Shown piece after piece: positions 1-8,916 of a stretch of 57,112 nt of DNA. This DNA is from Eubacterium pyruvativorans (GTDB taxonomy: Bacteria > Bacillota > Clostridia > Peptostreptococcales > Anaerovoracaceae), in assembly GCF_900102225.1 (NCBI RefSeq), contig NZ_FNBF01000011.1:1-57112 (forward strand), read 5' to 3'. The translations under genes were made by a program, and so were the position numbers. The notes under the pieces were generated by a model. It did no database searches and had not been told where the DNA came from. It saw only the letters and a list, made by a program, of their open reading frames with translations. Within the stretch, counting starts at the first letter, position 1. Every line of letters begins with the position of its first letter.

Positions 1-125
1 CGGCTCCATTACGAGCGCTTACTCATTTCCGACCGCCGGCTTTTCCACGACCGCCGGCTCCATTACGAGCGCTTACTCTTTTCCGAGCGCCGGCTCTTTC
101 CCGAGCGTTTCCTCTTTCCCGAGCG
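1..125 (-). repeat. 18-bp degenerate tandem repeat array (about 7 units, truncated by window edge)
   Basis: Read on the minus strand, seven consecutive 18-bp units begin four bases after the flippase stop codon. Each starts CGCTCG or CGGTCG, followed by variable purine-rich bases, and several end in GCCGG or GTAAG (for example CGCTCGTAATGGAGCCGG). Units differ at a few positions, and the last one is cut by the window edge, so the array may be longer. One minus frame stays open through most of it and would encode six-residue Ala/Arg/Gly-rich repeats, but no gene can be shown. Confidence 0.85.
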
Positions 126-129
126 CACG

Positions 130-1761
130 CTACCGCACGAACTTCCGGGCAATCGCCGCCAGCCGGTGTCCCATCGGGAAGGTTTCCAGCTCGTCCACCG
201 TGATGGCTTTTACGGCGAAGATCAGAACTGCATAGATCACCACGCCCGCCAGAATCGAGATCAGGCATCCCAGGGCGTTGACCGCCATCGGGCTGTGCCC
301 GGACAGCGGGCCGGTCACAAACCGGTAAATGTAGTGAACACAGACGCCCATGACCAGGGACACCAGTCCCGGACGAAGGTAGGTCAGATCCATATTCACC
401 TTTGCGTGGGTGTACTTTTTCACATCCCGGGCGTTCAGTGCCATGGCGATGATGTAGGCCACGATGGTGCCCAGGCAGGCGCCCTTCACGTTCAGTGCCG
501 GCACCGCCACCAGGAAGTAGGTAGCGAACATTTTCCCGATACATCCGATGGCCAGATTCCGGACCGGCAGCATCTGTTTTCCCACGGACTGCAGGATGCT
601 GGTGGAAGTCTGCATGATGGACAGGAAGACGATGCTGACCGCCATGACGGACAGAATCGGCGCCGCATCGTGGCAGGCCTTCGGCTGGGCGAAATACAGC
701 AGTTTCAGGATCGGTTCCGCAATGGCGATGATCCCTACAGCACACGGGAACGCAATGACCATGGTGGTCCGGTATCCCTGACTGATTGTATCCTGAATTC
801 CCTGCTGATCCTTCACCTTGAACCGGCCGGACAGCGCCGGCACCAGGCTCACCGTCACCGCCTGGGTGATGATGTACGGGAAGGAGATGATGGAACTGCA
901 GAAGGCCGTCAGAAGGCCGTACAGATACTCCGACTGAACCCGGGTCCATCCTTCATTCTGAAGGACCCGCATGATCATCGTTGTATCGATCAGATTCATG
1001 ATGGGCATGATCTCACTGCCGATGATGATCGGCACCGCAATAATGAAGATATCCTTTGCGATCCGCCCCATGGAGTCCGTATCCGGGTTCCCCCGTTCGA
1101 TTTTCTTCATGAAGGTCTTCCGGTTCAGCAGGTAGATCCCCACAATCACCAGAAGTCCGGCAATGGATCCGGCGGAAGCGCCGAAAGTGGCGCCGGCAGA
1201 GGCCTTCACCGGATCGGTGCGGTAGAACATGTAGGCCAGGGCAATGCCGACCACGACCCGCACCATCTGCTCCGCAATTTCACTGAGCGCTGTGGGCGTC
1301 ATGTTTTGTCTGCCGTTGAAGTACCCCCGGTAAGAAGAGAACAGAGGGACAAAAAACAACGCCGGAGCGATCGCCCGAAGCGCAGAAGCCGCTTCCGGAC
1401 TCCGGATGGCGTGGGCAATCATGTCCGCTCCGAAGAAACAGATCGCAAACGACAGGGAGCCGATGATCAGCATGATGATTTCTGCCGTCCGGAAGACGTG
1501 GTGTGCATACCGGTATTCCTTCACCGCAATATGTTCGGATACCATGCGGGAAATCGCAATGGGGATGCCCGCCGTGGACAGCACCAACAGTGCAGAGTAA
1601 ATCGAATACGCCACACCGTAGTAGGACATGCCCTGGGGGCCGATCCAGTTGTTCAGCGGGATCTGCAGCAGCGCCCCCAGCACCTTGATGACCAGACCCG
1701 AGACCGCCAGGATTGCGGCCCCTTTGATAAATTTATTTTCTTTGCTCTTCGGTTCTCCCAT
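130..1761 (-). CDS. SpoVB/MurJ-like polysaccharide (lipid II-type) flippase
   Basis: A 543-residue polytopic membrane protein of the MOP/MATE exporter superfamily, polysaccharide biosynthesis (SpoVB/YabM/MurJ) branch. These proteins are believed to flip lipid-linked cell-wall or spore-cortex precursors across the membrane. The N-terminal segment after the MGEPKSKENKF start leads into a first helix with GLVIKVLGALLQIPL and the NWIGPQGMSYYGVAYSIY motif typical of SpoVB-like proteins; about 14 hydrophobic helices follow. The start is set by AGGAG five bases upstream of ATG; an in-frame start 57 bases further upstream lacks a good site. It begins 13 bases after the amidohydrolase stop, so it is the last visible gene of the murC-prs-pth-mfd operon. 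In Bacillus yabM follows mfd in the same way. Lipid II versus another substrate cannot be decided from sequence. Confidence 0.9.
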   Translation of the reverse strand: MGEPKSKENKFIKGAAILAVSGLVIKVLGALLQIPLNNWIGPQGMSYYGVAYSIYSALLVLSTAGIPIAISRMVSEHIAVKEYRYAHHVFRTAEIIMLIIGSLSFAICFFGADMIAHAIRSPEAASALRAIAPALFFVPLFSSYRGYFNGRQNMTPTALSEIAEQMVRVVVGIALAYMFYRTDPVKASAGATFGASAGSIAGLLVIVGIYLLNRKTFMKKIERGNPDTDSMGRIAKDIFIIAVPIIIGSEIMPIMNLIDTTMIMRVLQNEGWTRVQSEYLYGLLTAFCSSIISFPYIITQAVTVSLVPALSGRFKVKDQQGIQDTISQGYRTTMVIAFPCAVGIIAIAEPILKLLYFAQPKACHDAAPILSVMAVSIVFLSIMQTSTSILQSVGKQMLPVRNLAIGCIGKMFATYFLVAVPALNVKGACLGTIVAYIIAMALNARDVKKYTHAKVNMDLTYLRPGLVSLVMGVCVHYIYRFVTGPLSGHSPMAVNALGCLISILAGVVIYAVLIFAVKAITVDELETFPMGHRLAAIARKFVR

Positions 1762-1774
1762 AAATACTCCTCTA

Positions 1775-3064
1775 TCAGAGCCGGGCCAGAATATTCGCCT
1801 TGGCCTTCTCTGTCTCAAAGATGGTTTTGTCGACGTCTATTGTAGCATACTCCCCATCTCTGTAAAGAATTTTCCCGTCCACCATGGTCATGGCGATATC
1901 TCCGCCGTCTGCAGAGAAAACGATGTTGGTCAGCAGGTCATGGACCGGGTACATATTGACAGTATCGGTGCGCAGCATGATCAGGTCCGCCCGGAAGCCC
2001 TCTTTCAGCAGGCCGCAGTCCGTTCTGCCCTGGGCCAGCGCACCGCCCCGGGTTCCGGCCCGGAGCACATCCCGGGGCATCATGACCGTCGGATCATTGG
2101 CCCGTACCTTCGCCACCATGGCCAGGGTCTTCATTTCTTCAATAAAGTTCAGGGAATTGTTGCTGGTGACGCTGTCGGTCCCCACGGCGAGATTGATCCC
2201 GCGGGCAAGGACGGAGGCGGTGTCACAGATGCCGCTGGCCAGCTTCAGGTTGCTGCACGGATTCGTGGCCACCGTGACGCCCTTCTCCCGGAGAATGTCA
2301 TAGTCTTCTCCTTCGATCCAGACACAGTGGGCAGCGATGGAAGGCACGTCGAAAATCCCGCAGCTGTTCAGATACTGCACCGGTGTCATGCCGTTGTGGC
2401 GCTGCTTGCATTCCTCGTGCTCCGTCTTCGTTTCCGAGACATGTACATGCATCCTGACGCCGGCCTCCTTCGTCCATTCGGCCAGAGACCGGGCCGTCGC
2501 TTCATCCGAAGTATATTCCGCATGAAGGGAGGATTCCATGATGATCCGGCCCTCCGCTGCGCCGTTCCAGTCCCGGACTGCGGCCTTCAGTTCCCGGGCT
2601 GATTCCATCCGGTCGAACGGCGTGCCGTCAAAATTGGTGAGCGAACGGGAAATGTTATTTTTTGCCCCGCTGTCCGCTACCGCCCGGGCCATATCCTCCA
2701 CGAAATAATACATGTCGGAGGTGGACACGATGCCGAACCGGAGCGACTCCGCCATGCAGAGCATGGTGCCCCAGTACACCGCATTGCCGTCCAGCTTCGC
2801 CTCAAACGGGAAGATCCGGTCATTCAGCCATTCCTGCAGTTTCAGACCTTCTCCATAACCCCGCATCAGCGCCATGGGAGAATGAGCGTGGGCGTTGTAG
2901 AAGCCGGGCATCAGCAGACGGCCGGCGCCGGAAATCACTTCCCCGTAATTCTTCCGGGGCATGGATTTCCCCACATAGTCGATTTTCTTTCCTTCCACAC
3001 CCACATACATGTCATTCTGTATTTCAAAATTTTCGTCCAGAATGGTGATTCCACTGAATAACAT
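1775..3064 (-). CDS. mtaD: Amidohydrolase, 5'-methylthioadenosine/S-adenosylhomocysteine deaminase type
   Basis: 429 residues, full length for the SsnA/MtaD branch of metal-dependent amidohydrolases (TIM-barrel, cytosolic). The first metal ligands are in GFYNAHAHSPM (His59, His61). Further conserved elements are HVHVSETKTEHEE, the later His in AAHCVW, and the catalytic Asp in VGTDSVTSNN. This family deaminates MTA, SAH or 5'-deoxyadenosine to inosine derivatives, or acts on related ring substrates, so the exact substrate is inferred. Its ATG shares one base with the mfd stop (TAATG), indicating translational coupling. It is an insertion relative to the usual mfd-spoVT-yabM order. Confidence 0.85.
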   Translation of the reverse strand: MLFSGITILDENFEIQNDMYVGVEGKKIDYVGKSMPRKNYGEVISGAGRLLMPGFYNAHAHSPMALMRGYGEGLKLQEWLNDRIFPFEAKLDGNAVYWGTMLCMAESLRFGIVSTSDMYYFVEDMARAVADSGAKNNISRSLTNFDGTPFDRMESARELKAAVRDWNGAAEGRIIMESSLHAEYTSDEATARSLAEWTKEAGVRMHVHVSETKTEHEECKQRHNGMTPVQYLNSCGIFDVPSIAAHCVWIEGEDYDILREKGVTVATNPCSNLKLASGICDTASVLARGINLAVGTDSVTSNNSLNFIEEMKTLAMVAKVRANDPTVMMPRDVLRAGTRGGALAQGRTDCGLLKEGFRADLIMLRTDTVNMYPVHDLLTNIVFSADGGDIAMTMVDGKILYRDGEYATIDVDKTIFETEKAKANILARL

Positions 3065-6000
3065 TACTGTTCCTTCCTTTCCTGTTCCGCCGTCACTTCT
3101 TCCTTCACAATCGTCAGCAGGCGGATAGAGTCCTCCAGCTTGGATTTCTTCCGGGACGGGATCCGGATGAAGGGTTTCACCCCTCCGTGCACGAAGGCTC
3201 TGCCCTGAAATTCTTCATTGACCCGGACGATACCGAAGGCAGTCAGCGGATTTTTTTCTTCAAATGCAAAAATCACGTTCCGATCCTGCTCATAAATCCT
3301 CTTCACCGAGAGATCTTCCGCCAGCCCCCGTATCCGGGCGATCTTCACCAGGTTCATGGTTTCCTGCGGCACATCTCCGAAGCGATCCACCAGTTCATCA
3401 AACATAGCGTCCTCGTCCTCCGGCGTGCGCACCCGGGCAATTTTCTTGTATACTTCGATCTTCATGGCCTCATCCTCGATATACCACCCTGGAATATTGG
3501 CCGACGCCGCCAGTTCCACCGAACACTCTTCCGGCGCCTCATTCACCTGCTTGCCCTGGCGCTTCTGCACCGCCTCGTTCACCAGCTTACAGTACAGCTC
3601 ATAACCGATATTCATCATGTGACCGCTTTGCTCGCTGCCCAGCAGGTTGCCGGCGCCCCGGATCTGCAGATCCCGCATGGCCACCTTGAATCCGGAGCCG
3701 AACTCCGTGAATTCCCGGATGGCCCGAAGGCGCTTCTCCGCCACTTCCGTCAGCACCTTCTCCCGCTGATACATGAGGTACGCATAAGCCATGCGGGTGG
3801 AACGTCCCACTCTGCCGCGGATCTGATAAAGCTGGGAAAGTCCGTACCGGTCCGCATCCAGCACGATCAGCGTATTCGCATTCGGCACGTCGATGCCGGA
3901 TTCGATGATGGTGGTGGCCACCAGCACATCATACTCATGCCGGTCAAAACGCAGCATCACATCCTCCAGTGTCTGCTCACTCATACGCCCGTGCCCCACC
4001 ACAACCCGGGCATCCGGCACCAGATTCTGAATCCGCTCTGCGATCTTGTGAATTCCCTGCACCCGGTTATAGACCACGAATACCTGACCGCCCCGGTCCG
4101 TTTCCCGGATAATAGCCTCCCGGATCACACCGTCATCCTGCTCCATAACGTAAGTCTGCACCGGGTAGCGGTCTTCCGGCGGCTCCTCAATGACGCTCAT
4201 ATCCCGGATCCCGGTGAGCGACATGTTCAATGTCCGGGGGATCGGCGTAGCCGTCAGCGTCAGCACATCCACATTGCTCTTCAGCTTTTTGATCTTTTCC
4301 TTGTGAGCCACCCCGAAGCGCTGCTCCTCGTCTACCACCAGAAGTCCCAGATCCTTGAATTTCACATCGGAGGACAAAAGGCGATGGGTGCCCACGATCA
4401 GATCAATCTTCCCCTCTTCCAGATCCTTCAGGATCTGTTTCTGCTCCGCCGCCGAGCGGAACCGGGAGAGCATCTCCACCTTCATCGGAAAGTTCTCGAA
4501 ACGGCTCGTGAAGGTGTAATAATGCTGGTTCGCCAGCAGCGTGGTAGGCACCAGAACCGCCGCCTGCTTTCCTTCCTGCAGGCACTTGAACACGGCCCGG
4601 GCCGCCACTTCTGTTTTCCCGAATCCCACGTCGCCGCACAGGAGCCGGTCCATGGGCCGGGGCTGTTCCATATCCGCCTTGATTTCTTCAATGCAGCGAA
4701 GCTGATCATCGGTTTCCACATAGGGGAAACTGTCCTCGAATTCTTTCTGCCAGACGGTATCCGGACCGAAGGCATACCCCTTCGCCATCTGACGCTGGGC
4801 ATACAGATCAATGAGTTCATCGGCCATCTCCGCAATGGCGGCCCGGGCCTTCGCCTTCGCCGTCTTCCATTCGGAACCGGCCAGCTTGTTCATCTTCGGG
4901 GTTTTCCCCTCGGAACCGATGTACTTCTGGACGATATCGAACTGTTCCACCGGCACGTAGAGCAGATCACTGCCCGCATACTGAAGCTTCAGGTAATCCT
5001 TCTTCTCCCCCTGAACATCCAGCTGTTCGATTCCCAGGAACTTTCCGATGCCGTGGTTCTCGTGGACGACATAATCCCCGACGTTCAGATCAGTGAAGCT
5101 GTCCAGCTGTTCGCCCTGACTGCGTTTTTTGTGTCTCCGGCGTTTCTGTTTCTGCACACCGAAAATGTCCCGATCGCTGATAAAGGCTATTTTTTGTTCC
5201 GGGAAATCCATCCCCGCACTGAGTGAACCCTCCCGGAGCGTCACTTTCCCGGCCATGCCGATCCGGTCCAGGAATTCCCGGAGGTTCGCCAGCCGTTCTT
5301 TCGTGCTGCATACGATGGTCACATGGTAATGACGTTTCCCGTAGCCCCGGAGTTCCTCCTCCAGCATGTCCATTTTTCCGCCGAAGCTGACCATCTGCCG
5401 GCTGTTGAAGTCGTGCACCGCCGTATACCGGGGTACCCCCTTCACCTGCTTCGGGAACGGTGTGATGATCCAGACCGGTTCATGGGAATACGCTTTCACC
5501 AGGTCTTCCCGGCCTGTGAGGAGAGCGCTGTCCTTCGGAATAATCCGGCCCTGCTCCAGCATGATCTCGAAGTCTTCTTTCTGCTCCTTCTCCCGGGCAT
5601 CCAGAAATTCGTAGATCCGGTCCGGATCGTCGATGAACAGCAGTCCCTCCTTCATGTAATCCCAGAGATACTCTGTGTCCTTATAGAAGTAATGAAGATA
5701 ATTCTCCAGCAGCTGCACATTGGCAGCGTGGTCAATGTAATCCGTCAGCATATCCCGGCGTTTTTTCAGATTCTCTGCCGCCGCTTCATACTGAGGCCCC
5801 TGCTTCTCCAGTTTTTCGGCCTGGCGGGTGTAGCTTCTGCGAACACTCTGGGATGCTTCCCGAAAGATCCCTTCGTCGGCAATCATCTGCTGGGCCGGGG
5901 AAATGATGATCTCGCTGCGCTTATCCTGCGACCGCTGGGTATCGATGTCGAAGGAACGGATGGAGTCCACTTCCGTGTCAAAGAATTCCACACGGAACGG

Positions 6001-6504
6001 ATTCTCGGAGTCCGGCGGATATATGTCCAGAATACCGCCGCGCAGACTGAACTCTCCGGGTCCCTCTACCATGGCCCGACGCTCGTATCCCAGTTCCACC
6101 AGCTGTTCCTTCAGTTTTTCCGGATCCCGGTCTTCTCCGTACCGAATCGATATTTCCTTCGACTCGAACAGACGATGGGGCATGACCTTCTTCACTGCCG
6201 CAGAGGCCGGCGCCACCACGATGCATTCCGGATCACTGCGCAGAGCTTTCAGTGCCGCCAGACGCCGGACCAGCAGGTCGTGATTCCTGGCTTCATAATC
6301 CAGAAACATCTGGTCTTCATTCGGCATCACCCGCACATCCCGGCCCGTGAAGAAGGAAAGATCATCGGCCAGGCTCCTGGCCCGTTTCTCCGTTGCCGTA
6401 ATAATCAGCGCCTGGCCCCCTTCATTGGCGATAACCTCTGAAATCATCAGTGCGGAACGGCTCTCGGCCACACCGGAAATGCCGGTAATCCCATGTTTAC
6501 TCAT
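3064..6504 (-). CDS. mfd: Transcription-repair coupling factor Mfd
   Basis: 1146 residues, normal length for Mfd. It displaces RNA polymerase stalled at DNA lesions and recruits UvrA. Domain order as seen: UvrB-like N-terminal module (GEFSLRGGILDIYPP near residue 150), RNA-polymerase interaction domain (from about residue 475, DYVVHENHGIGKFLG), then a RecG-like SF2 helicase with Walker A CGDVGFGKTEVA near residue 625, DEEQ box near 725, TATPIPRTL and the QIRGRVGRS motif VI, and a C-terminal TRCF domain. The start overlaps the end of pth by eight bases, and the stop overlaps the mtaD-like start by one base, so all three are co-translated. Confidence 0.98.
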   Translation of the reverse strand: MSKHGITGISGVAESRSALMISEVIANEGGQALIITATEKRARSLADDLSFFTGRDVRVMPNEDQMFLDYEARNHDLLVRRLAALKALRSDPECIVVAPASAAVKKVMPHRLFESKEISIRYGEDRDPEKLKEQLVELGYERRAMVEGPGEFSLRGGILDIYPPDSENPFRVEFFDTEVDSIRSFDIDTQRSQDKRSEIIISPAQQMIADEGIFREASQSVRRSYTRQAEKLEKQGPQYEAAAENLKKRRDMLTDYIDHAANVQLLENYLHYFYKDTEYLWDYMKEGLLFIDDPDRIYEFLDAREKEQKEDFEIMLEQGRIIPKDSALLTGREDLVKAYSHEPVWIITPFPKQVKGVPRYTAVHDFNSRQMVSFGGKMDMLEEELRGYGKRHYHVTIVCSTKERLANLREFLDRIGMAGKVTLREGSLSAGMDFPEQKIAFISDRDIFGVQKQKRRRHKKRSQGEQLDSFTDLNVGDYVVHENHGIGKFLGIEQLDVQGEKKDYLKLQYAGSDLLYVPVEQFDIVQKYIGSEGKTPKMNKLAGSEWKTAKAKARAAIAEMADELIDLYAQRQMAKGYAFGPDTVWQKEFEDSFPYVETDDQLRCIEEIKADMEQPRPMDRLLCGDVGFGKTEVAARAVFKCLQEGKQAAVLVPTTLLANQHYYTFTSRFENFPMKVEMLSRFRSAAEQKQILKDLEEGKIDLIVGTHRLLSSDVKFKDLGLLVVDEEQRFGVAHKEKIKKLKSNVDVLTLTATPIPRTLNMSLTGIRDMSVIEEPPEDRYPVQTYVMEQDDGVIREAIIRETDRGGQVFVVYNRVQGIHKIAERIQNLVPDARVVVGHGRMSEQTLEDVMLRFDRHEYDVLVATTIIESGIDVPNANTLIVLDADRYGLSQLYQIRGRVGRSTRMAYAYLMYQREKVLTEVAEKRLRAIREFTEFGSGFKVAMRDLQIRGAGNLLGSEQSGHMMNIGYELYCKLVNEAVQKRQGKQVNEAPEECSVELAASANIPGWYIEDEAMKIEVYKKIARVRTPEDEDAMFDELVDRFGDVPQETMNLVKIARIRGLAEDLSVKRIYEQDRNVIFAFEEKNPLTAFGIVRVNEEFQGRAFVHGGVKPFIRIPSRKKSKLEDSIRLLTIVKEEVTAEQERKEQ

Positions 6505-7147
6505 GCGTTTCTTCTTCCTTCCCTGCCGTATCCGAAGTGTCCGGCTTCGGCGGCCGGTCCGCCTTCTTCCGCGGTTTCTTCTGCTTCTTCGTGTTGTACT
6601 TCGTCATGGCGGACTCCACGTCCTCCCGAATGATGCATTCCGCCGCCTGCACGGCTTTCGTAACAGCATCCTCCAGCACCGGTACCTCTTCCTTCGTGAA
6701 TCCTCCCACAACGAACCGGATCAGATCCTCCTTCTTCTGACTGCCGCCGGTGCCGATGCGAATCCTGGGAAAACGGTCGGACTTCAGCTGATAAACAACA
6801 GAGCGCATGCCGTTATGGGTGCCGGCACTGCCGGATTTCCGGATACGGAGATGGCCTTCCGGGATGTCGAAATCATCGTAGATCACAATCAGCCGCTCCG
6901 GATCCAGCTTATAGAAGTCCATGATTTCCCGAACGGCGTCACCGCTCAGATTCATATAGGTCTGGGGCTTCACCAGGATCACTTTCTCGGTGCCGATCCG
7001 GCCTTCACCGATCAGAGATTTGAATTTCAGCCGGTCCACCCGGACCCCCAGCGCTTCCGCCAGCTGATCGATGGCTATGAAGCCCAGATTATGGCGGGTA
7101 TTCTCGTATTTCTTCCCGGGATTTCCCAGGCCCACAACAATGTACAT
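6497..7147 (-). CDS. pth: Peptidyl-tRNA hydrolase
   Basis: 216 residues. Hydrolyses peptidyl-tRNA released from stalled ribosomes, recycling tRNA. The hallmark GLGNPG and the catalytic His in NTRHNLGF (His19) are present, as is the conserved YDDFDIPEG segment with the catalytic Asp. The C-terminus is extended by about 30 Lys/Pro/Glu-rich residues beyond the usual core. The ATG is chosen because AGAAGGAG lies nine bases upstream; a TTG three codons earlier would sit directly on the ribosome site. It follows prs, as in the Bacillus prs-ctc-spoVC order, but no ctc gene lies between. Confidence 0.96.
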   Translation of the reverse strand: MYIVVGLGNPGKKYENTRHNLGFIAIDQLAEALGVRVDRLKFKSLIGEGRIGTEKVILVKPQTYMNLSGDAVREIMDFYKLDPERLIVIYDDFDIPEGHLRIRKSGSAGTHNGMRSVVYQLKSDRFPRIRIGTGGSQKKEDLIRFVVGGFTKEEVPVLEDAVTKAVQAAECIIREDVESAMTKYNTKKQKKPRKKADRPPKPDTSDTAGKEEETHE

Positions 7148-7182
7148 GGATCCCAACTCCTTCTCGCTATTTAAAAGTAAAT

Positions 7183-7209
7183 ACGGCCCCAGCTGCCAGG
7201 CAGCCGGGG
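7183..7209 (-). terminator. Hairpin after prs (weak intrinsic terminator or processing signal)
   Basis: On the minus strand an imperfect GC-rich stem (CCCCGGCTGCC pairing with GGCAGCTGGGG) follows prs by about 20 bases. It is followed by CGTATTTACTTTT, a discontinuous T tract. It lies between prs and pth, so it may give partial termination or protect the prs mRNA end. Confidence 0.5.
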
Positions 7210-7231
7210 CAGGTACTCTGCAGTATTTCGA

Positions 7232-8182
7232 TTATTCGAAGATCTTGGAGACTTCGCCGTTCGTGAACACACGGGAAATCGCTTCTGCGAAGAGCGGCGC
7301 AACGGACAGAGTTGTGATCTTGTCCAGTTTCTTCTCTTCCGGCAGTGCGATGGTGTTCAGCAGAACCAGTTCCTCGATGGCGGAGTCCTGGATCCGCTGA
7401 ATCGCCGGACCGGACAGAACCGCATGGGTCGCACCGGCATAAACCGCTTTCGCACCCATTTCCTTGATTGCATTCGCCGCATTGGTGATGGTTCCCGCCG
7501 TGTCGATCATATCATCGATGATGATACAGTTCTTGTCCTTGATATCGCCGATGATATTCATGATCTCGGATTTGTTCGGCTCCGGACGGCGCTTGTCCAC
7601 AATGGCGATCGGGCAGTTGAAATATTCCGCCAGGGTTCTCGCTCTCGTCACACTGCCGTGATCCGGAGAAACGACGCAGACATTTTCCATGTTCTTATCC
7701 TTGAAATACTTCGCCACAATCGGCTGACCGACCAGGTGATCCACCGGGATGTCGAAATAACCCTGAATCTGGTTTGCATGGAGATCCATTGTCAGCACAC
7801 GATCGGCACCGGCCGCCTGCAGGAGGTTTGCGACCAGTTTCGCCGAGATTGGATCTCTCGCCTTCGCCTTCCGGTCCTGACGGGCATAGCCGTAGTACGG
7901 AATGACAGCATTGATTCTGCCTGCGGAAGCACGCTTCATCGCATCAATCATGATCAGGAGTTCCATCAGGTTGTCATTGACCGGATCATTCGTGGACTGA
8001 ATGATATACACGTCCCGGCCTCTGACGGTTTCCCAGATGCTTACGGAGATTTCACCGTCACTGAATTTCGTTACCGTCGCCTTCCCCAGCGGCTTTCCCA
8101 ACTGCTGGGCGATAGCCTCCGCCAGCGCCGGATGGGAATTTCCCGCGAAAATCTTAAAATCTGAGTAAGAGCAGTTCTTCAT
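7232..8182 (-). CDS. prs: Ribose-phosphate pyrophosphokinase (PRPP synthetase)
   Basis: 316 residues, normal length. Transfers pyrophosphate from ATP to ribose 5-phosphate, giving PRPP for purine, pyrimidine, His, Trp and NAD synthesis. Seen: the N-terminal [12 protein letters not shown] start of class I enzymes, the RQDRK loop, the divalent-cation and catalytic region around [18 protein letters not shown], and the PRPP-binding loop [13 protein letters not shown]. Start is fixed by AGGAGG seven bases before ATG; upstream in-frame codons belong to another frame of the glmU region. It follows the truncated glmU gene by 20 bases, matching the conserved glmU-prs pairing. Confidence 0.97.
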   Translation of the reverse strand: MKNCSYSDFKIFAGNSHPALAEAIAQQLGKPLGKATVTKFSDGEISVSIWETVRGRDVYIIQSTNDPVNDNLMELLIMIDAMKRASAGRINAVIPYYGYARQDRKAKARDPISAKLVANLLQAAGADRVLTMDLHANQIQGYFDIPVDHLVGQPIVAKYFKDKNMENVCVVSPDHGSVTRARTLAEYFNCPIAIVDKRRPEPNKSEIMNIIGDIKDKNCIIIDDMIDTAGTITNAANAIKEMGAKAVYAGATHAVLSGPAIQRIQDSAIEELVLLNTIALPEEKKLDKITTLSVAPLFAEAISRVFTNGEVSKIFE

Positions 8183-8202
8183 TTCATTACCTCCTGATGA
8201 TG

Positions 8203-8898
8203 CTACTTCTTCCTGTAAAGTCCCTTTTTTGCAGCCCAACCCTCGATATTGGTCTGCCGTGCCCTGGCGATCCCCAGGGCGTCTTCCGGCACATCTTCGG
8301 TCACGGTGCTGCCTGCGGCGATATAGGCGCCGTCTCCCACATGAACCGGTGAAACCAGGTTCGTGTTGCATCCGATAAAAGCGCCGTCTCCCACAGTTGT
8401 GCGATATTTATTCGTTCCGTCATAGTTGACGAACACAATACCACATCCGAGATTGACATCTCTTCCCACATCGGAATCCCCGATGTAAGTCAGGTGGGCG
8501 GACTTGGATCCGTCACCGAATGTGGAATTCTTCACTTCTACGAAATCGCCGATCTTGCAGTTCTCGCCGATCTTCGAACCCGGTCTGATATATGCGAACG
8601 GGCCCACTTTCGTTCCCGCACCCACAGAACTTTCCAGAATCACCGAGCTCTGTATGTCCACGTTTTCGCCGATCTTCGCATCCCGAAGGCGGGAATTCTG
8701 GCCGATTACAGCGCCGGCACCAATTTCCGTCTCGCCTTCCAGCGTCACACAGGAGCCGATCCGTGCCCCCGGCTGTATCGTGACACTCTCATCGATATAC
8801 ACGGTATGAATGTCCTGAAACAACACACCGTTCTCCAGATGACGGATGGCCACAGCCAGACGCGCCTGTTCCTGCTTCTGATATTCTTCATATGTCAT
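8203..8898 (-). CDS. Stand-alone GlmU C-terminal domain: glucosamine-1-phosphate N-acetyltransferase
   Basis: 231 residues, against about 450 for bifunctional GlmU. Only the linker helix (residues 1-30) and the left-handed beta-helix acetyltransferase domain are present; the N-terminal pyrophosphorylase domain with its signature loop is absent. Residues matching the E. coli acetyltransferase site are all kept: Arg105 (R333), Lys123 (K351), His135 (H363), Tyr138 (Y366), the Asn in VNYDG and Lys164 (K392). It should therefore acetylate GlcN-1-P from acetyl-CoA, while UDP-GlcNAc formation needs another enzyme encoded elsewhere (inference). It starts 18 bases after murC, leaving no remnant of the lost domain, and sits where complete glmU lies next to prs in Bacillus. 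The ribosome site (GAAGGGA) is rather distant. Confidence 0.88.
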   Translation of the reverse strand: MTYEEYQKQEQARLAVAIRHLENGVLFQDIHTVYIDESVTIQPGARIGSCVTLEGETEIGAGAVIGQNSRLRDAKIGENVDIQSSVILESSVGAGTKVGPFAYIRPGSKIGENCKIGDFVEVKNSTFGDGSKSAHLTYIGDSDVGRDVNLGCGIVFVNYDGTNKYRTTVGDGAFIGCNTNLVSPVHVGDGAYIAAGSTVTEDVPEDALGIARARQTNIEGWAAKKGLYRKK

Positions 8899-8916
8899 AA
8901 AAGTCCGATTTCCCTT

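Noticed and set aside
23-949. 308-codon minus frame running through the flippase end into the repeats
   Set aside because: It is out of frame with the flippase, low in complexity and has no recognisable domain; only the repeat array itself was kept.
166-1845. Long open frame on plus opposite the flippase and amidohydrolase
   Set aside because: It is antisense to a strong, recognisable membrane protein, has His/Gln/Arg-rich composition without domains and no ribosome site. High GC lengthens such antisense frames throughout the window (also opposite mfd, gyrA and gyrB).
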